A DNA stretch of 50,329 nucleotides from the NCBI GenBank assembly GCA_964446585.1, contig CAYUPI010000042.1:1-50329 (forward strand). The letters run 5' to 3'. This DNA is from CAYUPI01 sp964446585 (GTDB lineage: Bacteria; Verrucomicrobiota; Verrucomicrobiia; Limisphaerales; UBA8199). A model generated the notes under the pieces. The model did no database searches. It was not told the origin of the DNA and worked only from the letters and a program-made list of their open reading frames with translations. This document shows positions 8,376-14,794 of this stretch, piece by piece (the stretch's first letter is position 1; every line of letters begins with the position of its first letter). The position numbers and the translations under genes were made by a program.

Positions 8376-9827
8376 ATGAACGCTCCCGAGGCTCCCTCGA
8401 ACATTCGCCCTCCTTTCGACCCGTTGCTCGACCAGATCGCGGCTTACATTTCCGATTTTCAGATAGCGAGCGAAAAAGCATACGACACGGCGCGGTACTG
8501 CCTGATGGATTCGCTGGGCTGCGCCCTGCTCGCGCTCAACTATCCTACCTGCGCGAAATTACTCGGTCCGGTTGTCCCGGGTATGGTCGTTCCGCACGGC
8601 AGCCGCGTTCCCGGGACACGATTCGAACTCGACCCGGTGACGGCCGCCTTCAACATCGGCGCTCTGATTCGCTGGCTGGATTTCAACGATACCTGGCTCG
8701 CCGCGGAGTGGGGCCATCCCTCGGACAACCTAGGTGCGATTTTGGCAGTCGCCGACTATGTCAGCCGGAGCAGCCTGGCAGCGGCTAAACCTCCACTGAG
8801 CGTTCGCGACGTGCTGACGGCGATGATCAAGGCCCACGAGATTCAGGGAATTCTTGCGCTCGAAAATAGTTTCAACCGCGTCGGCCTGGACCATGTGCTG
8901 CTGGTACGCATCGCCTCCACCGCCGTAGCAACCGGTCTGCTAGGCGGCACGCGCCAACAGATCATGAATGCCGTCTCTAATGCCTGGCTGGATGGCGGCT
9001 CATTGCGAACCTATCGTCATGCGCCCAACACCGGTTCGCGCAAATCTTGGGCTGCCGGTGACGCGACCAGCCGCGGCGTGCAGCACGCCCTTATGGCCCT
9101 CAAGGATGAAATGGGCTATCCCTCGGCGCTTTCGGCCAAAACCTGGGGCTTCTGCCACGTTCTCTTCCGAGGCCAGCCGTTGAAGTTGGCCCGGCCGTTG
9201 GGCTCTTATGTGATGGAGAATGTCCTGTTCAAGATTTCCTCTCCCGCGGAGTTCCATGCGCAAACTGCCGTCGAGGCCGCCATCCGGCTTCATCCTCAAG
9301 TGCGCGCTCGGCTCGCCGAAATCGCGAAAGTGGTGATCACTACACAGGAATCAGCGATTCGGATCATCGACAAGACCGGACCGTTGCACAACCCGGCCGA
9401 TCGCGATCACTGCCTGCAATACATGACTGCAATCGGTTTGATTTTCGGCGCACTGACTGCCGACCATTATGAGGATGCTACGGCGCAAGACCCGCGAATC
9501 GATGATTTACGCAGGAAGATGACAGTGCAAGAGGAGCCACGCTATTCGCGCGAATATCTCGAGCCCGACAAACGCTCAATAGCAAACGCCGTGCAAGTGT
9601 TCTTCAGGGACGGCAGCGCGACCGAGAAAGTCGAGGTGGAATATCCTATCGGCCACCTTCGCCGCCGGAAAGAAGGAATCCCGCTGCTCGTGAAAAAGCT
9701 CGAGGACAACCTATGGACTCGATTTGGATCGGAGCGCGTCGAGGCCATAATCTCGCTTTTAAGCGACGCAGACCGGGTGGCGAAGTTGCCGGTGAACGAA
9801 TTTGTGGAGCTGTTTGTAAACCGCTGA
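8376..9827 (+). CDS. prpD: 2-methylcitrate dehydratase
   Basis: A 483-residue MmgE/PrpD family protein that dehydrates 2-methylcitrate to 2-methyl-cis-aconitate. Family signatures are YDTARYCLMDSLGCALLAL near the N-terminus, FNIGALIRWLDFNDTWLAAE, the GHPSDN motif, and the C-terminal GHLRRRKEGIPLL. The length matches the family. It completes prpB-prpC-prpD. No separate aconitase-like acnD/prpF is present, so an unlinked aconitase would have to hydrate the product if PrpD does not complete the isomerisation. No regulator gene (PrpR-like) is adjacent. Confidence 0.93.
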   Translation: MNAPEAPSNIRPPFDPLLDQIAAYISDFQIASEKAYDTARYCLMDSLGCALLALNYPTCAKLLGPVVPGMVVPHGSRVPGTRFELDPVTAAFNIGALIRWLDFNDTWLAAEWGHPSDNLGAILAVADYVSRSSLAAAKPPLSVRDVLTAMIKAHEIQGILALENSFNRVGLDHVLLVRIASTAVATGLLGGTRQQIMNAVSNAWLDGGSLRTYRHAPNTGSRKSWAAGDATSRGVQHALMALKDEMGYPSALSAKTWGFCHVLFRGQPLKLARPLGSYVMENVLFKISSPAEFHAQTAVEAAIRLHPQVRARLAEIAKVVITTQESAIRIIDKTGPLHNPADRDHCLQYMTAIGLIFGALTADHYEDATAQDPRIDDLRRKMTVQEEPRYSREYLEPDKRSIANAVQVFFRDGSATEKVEVEYPIGHLRRRKEGIPLLVKKLEDNLWTRFGSERVEAIISLLSDADRVAKLPVNEFVELFVNR

Positions 9828-10007
9828 TGATTTGAGGGCTATTCTCGCCTTTTTTCGTGGATCGTGGCGGCCCTGCCTAAAGCGTCGGCCGCTTAGGCCG
9901 AACGCCATAAGCTCGGAGCAAACTCGGTTCATCCCCACCGGAGGTGGCACCCTAAGCCCCTATTTCGCGTATCGCGAAGTTCAGACCCGTGCCAGCTCGT
10001 TCGCAAG

Positions 10008-10092
10008 GCGTATGGAGTGCGGGCGGCTTGCTCCCGCTCTTGGTCAGAGGCGACGTGTGAAAGTGCCGGCAAGCCGGGCGGACTCCACACGC
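10008..10092. repeat. 85-bp palindromic element (GGAGT..GGCTTGC family)
   Basis: Two 24-base arms (10008-10031 and 10069-10092) are inverted repeats matching at 20 of 24 positions, around a 37-nt centre. The arms read GCGTATGGAGTGCGGGCGGC... and its complement. It fills most of the 9828-10177 gap. The rest of the gap holds CGGCCGCTTAGGCCG (about 9886-9900, a small hairpin) and nothing else I can name. Confidence 0.7.
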
Positions 10093-10177
10093 TTCGCGAC
10101 GTTCGCACGACTGACCTACGACAACTAGCATGAAAAATAATCTACACCCCTTTGGTCTGTTCCGCTATGGATCACGC

Positions 10178-10996
10178 ATGGAATCGCGATTGAATGGCAA
10201 ATGGGTTTTGATCACGGGCGCGTCGAGCGGGTTTGGGGCCGCGGCGGCGCGCGCATTTGGGGCGGAAGGTTCGCGGCTGTTGCTCGGCGCACGGCGGGTC
10301 GAGCGTTTGGAACGAGTCACGGCCGAGGCGCTGAAAGCGGGCGCGGCGGAGGCGCATTTCCGTTTCCTCGATGTGAGCAAAACGTCGAGCGTCGAAGAAT
10401 TCGTCGCGTGGGCGCGCGATAAAATAGTTCCAAGTTCCAAGTTCCAAGTTCAGAGTCCGTCGGCGGATGGTGGCCTTCATGTGCTGATCAATAATGCGGG
10501 CGGCGCGCTGGGCTTGGAACCCGTAGCAGATGGCAAGGACGAGGACTGGGAAATCATGATGCAAACCAACGTGCTCGGGGTGCTGCGCATGACGCGTGCC
10601 GCATTGCCGCTGTTGCCACACCACATCGGCAGCTCGATACTGAACATCGGCTCCTATGCCGGCCATGCGGTTTATGAGGGTGGAGCAGCCTATTGCGGGG
10701 CCAAAGCGGCGGAGCTTCAGATCACCCGCACGCTCCGGCTCGAACTGAGCGGCAGCGGGATCCGGGTCAGCTCGATCGATCCTGGTCTGGCTGAAACCGA
10801 GTTCTCAATCGTCCGCTTTAAAGGCGACACCACGCGCGCGAAAAAAACTTACGAAGGCACACAGCCTCTGACGGCGGAAGACGTCGCCGAGATCCTGGTC
10901 TGGGTCGCCAGCCGCCCGCCTCATGTCAATATTGATAACATGCTGATTAAATGCGTGGACCAGGCGGCGATGCACAAGGTGTTCCGTAGAAAATGA
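10178..10996 (+). CDS. SDR family NAD(P)-dependent oxidoreductase (YdfG-like)
   Basis: 272 residues from ATG 10178 (an earlier in-frame ATG at 10130 would add 16 residues of no family likeness). The Rossmann fingerprint TGASSGFG is at 13-20, NNAGG at 105-109, the catalytic Ser159 in IGSYAG, and Tyr172/Lys176 in YCGAK. The pattern resembles YdfG-type 3-hydroxy acid/serine dehydrogenases and malonic semialdehyde reductases, but the substrate is not decidable. Residues 83-93 (IVPSSKFQVQS), between the segment around FLDVS and HVLINNAG, are encoded by a heptamer repeat and have no counterpart in normal SDRs, so the protein carries an extra surface loop. Confidence 0.85.
   Translation: MESRLNGKWVLITGASSGFGAAAARAFGAEGSRLLLGARRVERLERVTAEALKAGAAEAHFRFLDVSKTSSVEEFVAWARDKIVPSSKFQVQSPSADGGLHVLINNAGGALGLEPVADGKDEDWEIMMQTNVLGVLRMTRAALPLLPHHIGSSILNIGSYAGHAVYEGGAAYCGAKAAELQITRTLRLELSGSGIRVSSIDPGLAETEFSIVRFKGDTTRAKKTYEGTQPLTAEDVAEILVWVASRPPHVNIDNMLIKCVDQAAMHKVFRRK
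10426..10458. repeat. AGTTCCA heptamer repeat inside the SDR gene
   Basis: Three perfect AGTTCCA units and degenerate copies lie within an open frame and are translated as PSSKFQVQS. The same 7-nt periodicity occurs at 10999-11140, 15934-15982, 20032-20067 and 36671-36733. Confidence 0.8.
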
Positions 10997-10998
10997 CG

Positions 10999-11140
10999 AG
11001 GGCAGGCCGAATTCCCAAACTTCAAATCCTAAGCTCCAGACAAATCCCAAATTACAAATCTCAAAAGGTGACCAATGGTTCGACCCCGCTTGGATTTTGA
11101 GTTTTCGGATTTGTTTGGGATTTGGTGCTTGGGTTTCGGG
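10999..11140. repeat. Long inverted repeat built of ~7-nt CAAATCC-like units
   Basis: The left arm (about 11010-11066) is rich in CAAATCC/CAAACTT units; the right arm (about 11088-11140) carries the complementary GGATTTG/GGGATTTGG units, so the region can fold into one long imperfect stem. It lies between two convergent genes, where it could end transcription in both directions. Confidence 0.75.
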
Positions 11141-11142
11141 AT

Positions 11143-12624
11143 TTAATTCTTCTTTGCCGCGGTCGCCATCTGAAAATCGTCCGTTCGGAACGGCGTAGCA
11201 GGCAAGCCCGCTTTGTTCCACAGATTGACGACCGGAAAATCGGACCAGCCATAGCGGACGGCCAACGGCTGGGTTACTTCCGGACTGCTGACCACAATAG
11301 TGTCTCCGTTGATCTCAGCTTTTGCCCAAACGAACTTCCGGTCCAGGCCGCAGATCGCGAAGCCGGTCAAGCCGCCCCCGCGGGCTTCAAGTCCGCCGCC
11401 AGTATGGTCGAAGCTGAGGATCGCCTGGCCATTTTTCGCCTGCATCTTTTTATAGAGCGGACCGGAGAACTCGATTTTTTCGCCGTAAGCGATTGCGCGA
11501 GCCGCCAAGGCCAGCCTCGCGCCTACGGGTTCTTTTTTGGTCGGGTGGATATCGTCCTTGTCGCCCACATCGGTGATGACGGCCATGCCGACGTTCGCCA
11601 ATGTTTTGGTTGCCAGCAACTGTGCCTCGCGCAATTCCGCCCAATCGCTGTCACCCGGCTTTTCGGTGATCGCCTCCAGTGACCGTTTTTTGCCTTTGTC
11701 CCACGGCGCCAATTGCACGGCCAAGAACGTGAACTTGCCCTGGTCCCAATCATGCCGCCAATTCCGAATCATATCGGCGAAGAGTGTTCGATACTGTTGC
11801 GCGCGGCCGGCATTGGACTCGCCCTGATACCAGATGGCCCCTTTGATCCCGTAAGGAATGAGCGGGGCGATCATGCCGTTGTAAAGCTCGGTCGGCTTCC
11901 ATCCCGCCTGCTTCTTGCCGCCTCCGGCCTCGGCTTTGCGGACGGCTTCCGTATAGGTATCCAGGATATCGCGTTTGTATGCGGGATTCGATTCGAGAGC
12001 ATCCTGGCTCATCCAGACCTCAGCGGGCGAGCCGCCCCAGTAGGTGCCGATGAGGCCGACGGGTACGTTGCGGGCCTTTTGCAAATCGCGTCCGAAATAA
12101 TAGGCCACGGCCGAAAAGCCCGGCACGGTCTCGGGCTCGCATTCTTTCCACTGGGCTCTGACATTTTCGGCGGGCAGGTCCGCCTTGGCCTTCGTCACCA
12201 GAAAAAGCCGCAGGTTGTGGTTGGCGCAGCTCGCGATGTCGTTCGTCGATAAGAACGACAACTTCAGCGGCCATTCCATGTTGGATTGACCGCTGCAAAC
12301 CCAAACCTCCCCCACTAGAACGTTTTTCAGCTCGATGCGGTTTTTCCCCTTCACCACCAGGTTGTCCGGACCTCCGGCGGAACATCGGCTGAGTGTCGCC
12401 TTCCATTTCCCGTGGTTGGCGGTTGCCTTCACGGTTTTGCCACGGAAGGTCACGCTCACTTCTTCGCCTTCGTCGGCCCAACCCCAAACCGGAACGCGCA
12501 TGTCTTGCTGCAAGACCATGTCGTCTGAAAACATTGCGGGCAGCCGGACATCGGCGCGCGCACTCCAGACCAGCGCGAAGGCGGCGGTGGAGGTCAGGAT
12601 TTTGGAAATCTGTCTCGAATTCAT
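11143..12624 (-). CDS. Sialate O-acetylesterase
   Basis: A 493-residue secreted SGNH-type esterase (SASA family) removing acetyl groups from sialic acids or other acetylated glycans. From ATG 12624 it starts MNSRQISKILTSTAAFALVW with cleavage near ARADV. The family motifs DVRLPAMFSDDMVLQQ, VWVCSGQSNMEWPL (catalytic Ser in GQSN), WYQGESNAG and DVGDKDDIHPTKKEPVGARL (Asp and His of the triad) are all present. A longer in-frame extension to 12858 is encoded by the palindromic element upstream and is not convincing. Its presence fits a polysaccharide-degrading lifestyle. Confidence 0.9.
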   Translation of the reverse strand: MNSRQISKILTSTAAFALVWSARADVRLPAMFSDDMVLQQDMRVPVWGWADEGEEVSVTFRGKTVKATANHGKWKATLSRCSAGGPDNLVVKGKNRIELKNVLVGEVWVCSGQSNMEWPLKLSFLSTNDIASCANHNLRLFLVTKAKADLPAENVRAQWKECEPETVPGFSAVAYYFGRDLQKARNVPVGLIGTYWGGSPAEVWMSQDALESNPAYKRDILDTYTEAVRKAEAGGGKKQAGWKPTELYNGMIAPLIPYGIKGAIWYQGESNAGRAQQYRTLFADMIRNWRHDWDQGKFTFLAVQLAPWDKGKKRSLEAITEKPGDSDWAELREAQLLATKTLANVGMAVITDVGDKDDIHPTKKEPVGARLALAARAIAYGEKIEFSGPLYKKMQAKNGQAILSFDHTGGGLEARGGGLTGFAICGLDRKFVWAKAEINGDTIVVSSPEVTQPLAVRYGWSDFPVVNLWNKAGLPATPFRTDDFQMATAAKKN

Positions 12625-12682
12625 GCGGGTCAGTCGAGCGCAACCGGGTGGCGCCGTCAATGGTAAAGAGGACGTGTCTTGA

Positions 12683-12934
12683 AATTGTAGGAGCCGACGT
12701 GAGGGCGTGTTGCCGAAATGCCGGAGCGCGGGCTCTCCCGCCCGCAGCGGTCCAGACGGCAGCACGGCATTGGGATTTTCCAGGAATTCTCGAGTACTCC
12801 ACGCGCTGCGACAGGGAACCGGTCGCGCTTCGTTGCACGGAGATGGTTTGGGCAACACGCCCGTGAGAAGGCTAAAACTGAAAAACGCAGAATCTAAAAT
12901 TGATCAGAGCCTCCTGGCGTCGGCTCCTACAATT
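12683..12934. repeat. 252-bp nested-palindrome element with 17-bp terminal inverted repeats
   Basis: The ends are perfect 17-bp inverted repeats (AATTGTAGGAGCCGACG, 12683-12699 and 12918-12934). A second perfect 12-bp pair (GGGCGTGTTGCC) is nested at 12703-12714 and 12851-12862, and the centre has a GCGGG/CCCGC hairpin. It has the build of a MITE-like non-coding element, with no gene inside and no obvious target-site duplication. It fills nearly all of the 12625-12941 gap and ends 8 bp from the next gene's stop. Confidence 0.8.
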
Positions 12935-12941
12935 GAACGAA

Positions 12942-14087
12942 TCATGTTCCTCTATTCGCCCGCCACAGAAGAACGGCACCGACTGCCTCGAAAATGAAAT
13001 TCGGCAACCACACGATGAGATGCGGCGCAAACTCGGGGCGTGTGTCGAGAGACTTACCGAGCAGCACAAAGCTGTAATAAATAGCGACCAACCCCAGAGC
13101 GAGGGCGATGCCGACACTCGTCTCGCGCCGGTGCATGCGAATTCCTAAAGGAATACCGATCAGTGTGAAACCAAAACAGGCGAACGAAAATGCTACTTGT
13201 TGATGAATCTGCACGCGCACCGGCGAGGTCAAGTCCTGCCGCTGTTTCTCCCATTCGCGCTTCCTGGCCCGCAACTGCTCCGCGGAAAGCTTGCGCAGCG
13301 GTTCCGGCACCCTCATTCGCCGCTCCAAATCCCGCAGCTCATCGCTGAGCTGGAGAAAAGTCATATCGCTTATCTTAGGGCTGCCTCTTTCCTCCCGATT
13401 GAGTGGGATGGGAAGAAGAGTATCGCCGCTGGAAAGTGGCTGACCGCCGGTCAGCGTTAGCCCGCGCATGTCGTAGAGGTGAAGGTTTATGAGCTGATTG
13501 GCAACGTCCACCTCGACTTTTCCGCGAGCAGCGCGCACGGTGGTTGCCCGGGCGGCATCATAAACGATCACGTTCTGCAAGTTCCCTCGGCGGTTTTTGC
13601 CGATGTAAAACACATAGCCGGGAAAATCTTTGATTACGCGACCCTCCGGCAGTTGGGCACCCGACAATTGCGCCCGGAGGCTGAAGACCAGGTTGTTGTA
13701 GGCTACGCGGCAGCGTGGCGCGATCTCAAGGTTGACCAGCGCACTCAGGGCGCATAATGCCAGGCTGAGCAACAGGATCGGGGTGATGAGTGACAGCAAG
13801 CTCAGACCACTGGCCCGCACGGCGGTGAGTTCCTGGTCGGCGCTGAACCGTCCAAAGATCAGCAGCGTGGCGGTCAACATCCCCATCGGCAGCGCGAACA
13901 CCCACACAAACGGGATCAGCAAACCCACGGCCTGCGCCACAATACCCACGCTGGCCTGACGGTTGACGAGCAAGGCCATGATTTCCTTCAGCACATTGCC
14001 CAGCAACAGCACCAGTGTGAACACCGCCACCGTCATCACCAGCGACGCCAAAACCTGGCGGGTCAGATAATTGTGCAGTGTCTTCAA
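12942..14087 (-). CDS. LptF/LptG-family (YjgP/YjgQ) permease
   Basis: 381 residues from a TTG at 14087 (LKTLHNYLTRQVL, where family members normally begin with Met). In-frame ATG 14201 would add 38 residues with no family likeness, and still earlier codons are encoded by a palindromic repeat. The usual LptF/G pattern is visible: an N-terminal transmembrane pair (VLASLVMTVAVFTLVLLLGN and FVWVFALPMGMLTATLLIFG), a third helix, a large periplasmic beta-jellyroll domain, and a C-terminal set of three helices. The family forms the inner-membrane part of the LPS-exporting ABC complex with LptB. Which of the two paralogues this is cannot be decided, and no partner gene is next to it. Confidence 0.85.
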   Translation of the reverse strand: MKTLHNYLTRQVLASLVMTVAVFTLVLLLGNVLKEIMALLVNRQASVGIVAQAVGLLIPFVWVFALPMGMLTATLLIFGRFSADQELTAVRASGLSLLSLITPILLLSLALCALSALVNLEIAPRCRVAYNNLVFSLRAQLSGAQLPEGRVIKDFPGYVFYIGKNRRGNLQNVIVYDAARATTVRAARGKVEVDVANQLINLHLYDMRGLTLTGGQPLSSGDTLLPIPLNREERGSPKISDMTFLQLSDELRDLERRMRVPEPLRKLSAEQLRARKREWEKQRQDLTSPVRVQIHQQVAFSFACFGFTLIGIPLGIRMHRRETSVGIALALGLVAIYYSFVLLGKSLDTRPEFAPHLIVWLPNFIFEAVGAVLLWRANRGT

Positions 14088-14205
14088 GTCGTTCCGCCGC
14101 TCAAACTCACTCTGCAGGATGCGGCACGCCGCGCCAGAGTCAAGGAGGCACTCAAACACCAAGACGCGGAAGATAAAGCGAAAGCCGATCGCTGTAACCA
14201 TGCTT

Positions 14206-14280
14206 GTAGCCGCCGACGTCAGTCGGCGCTGATCTCGCAGTCGCACAGCCCGAAATGCGCCGACTGACGTCGGCGGCTAC
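14206..14280. repeat. 75-bp palindromic element, GTAGCCGCCGACGT family (copy A)
   Basis: Two 23-base arms (14206-14228 and 14258-14280) are perfect inverted repeats, beginning GTAGCCGCCGACGTCAGTCG, with a 29-nt spacer. Each arm also contains its own GCCGAC/GTCGGC palindrome. A related copy is at 40483-40553. Confidence 0.85.
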
Positions 14281-14350
14281 ACACCGCCAAGCTCGTTCCG
14301 GCGTGAGATTTCTTGAGCAACTAATGACGATTCCTGGTGTTGGATCGTTG

Positions 14351-14794
14351 ATGACCAAGCGAAGATTTTTTCTGCTTTTTCCTCTCAGCCTCTTGGCAGC
14401 CACGTCCGGCAGCTCGGTGGAGAAGGCCTCCAGCAACCTGTATAAAGGAATCGTCTCAAGGAATTCCTTCGGGCTCACTCCAGCCAAGTCCGAAGTGCCG
14501 CCCCCTGCCCCGCTGCCTAAGGTTCAGCTCCTCGGGATAACGACGATATTCGGCGACAAGCGCGCCATCGTAAAAGTTTTCTGGCCCGCGAACGCAGGCA
14601 AACCAGCTCATGAGAGAACTCTTGTGCTTAGAAATCACCAAGGATACGGAGAAATTGAAGTGATAGGAATCTACGAACTGGCCAATACCTCCCGCGTGAG
14701 AATCTCCGGCACTGTCAGTACGATTGGCTTTGAATCCGATCGCGGCATTCCGCCCGGTGGTTCACTACCAGCGCCGCCTCAGCCACCCGGCTGA
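14351..14794 (+). CDS. Small exported protein, GspC/PilP-like
   Basis: 147 residues from ATG 14351 (MTKRRFFLLFPLSLLAATSG), a clear signal peptide or anchor; earlier starts are partly encoded by the repeat. The middle resembles the GspC/PilP HR domain: NSFGLTPAK, a Pro-rich linker, then KVQLLGITTIFGDKRAIV and a final beta-rich segment. GspC links the secretin to the inner-membrane platform. Support is only this pattern, so the family call is tentative; no other secretion gene is adjacent. It converges with the helicase gene, and the coding regions overlap by 16 bp. Confidence 0.5.
   Translation: MTKRRFFLLFPLSLLAATSGSSVEKASSNLYKGIVSRNSFGLTPAKSEVPPPAPLPKVQLLGITTIFGDKRAIVKVFWPANAGKPAHERTLVLRNHQGYGEIEVIGIYELANTSRVRISGTVSTIGFESDRGIPPGGSLPAPPQPPG

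Noticed and set aside
9832..10128. A 98-codon plus-strand frame after prpD
   Set aside because: Mostly translated palindromic repeat; no family likeness or RBS.
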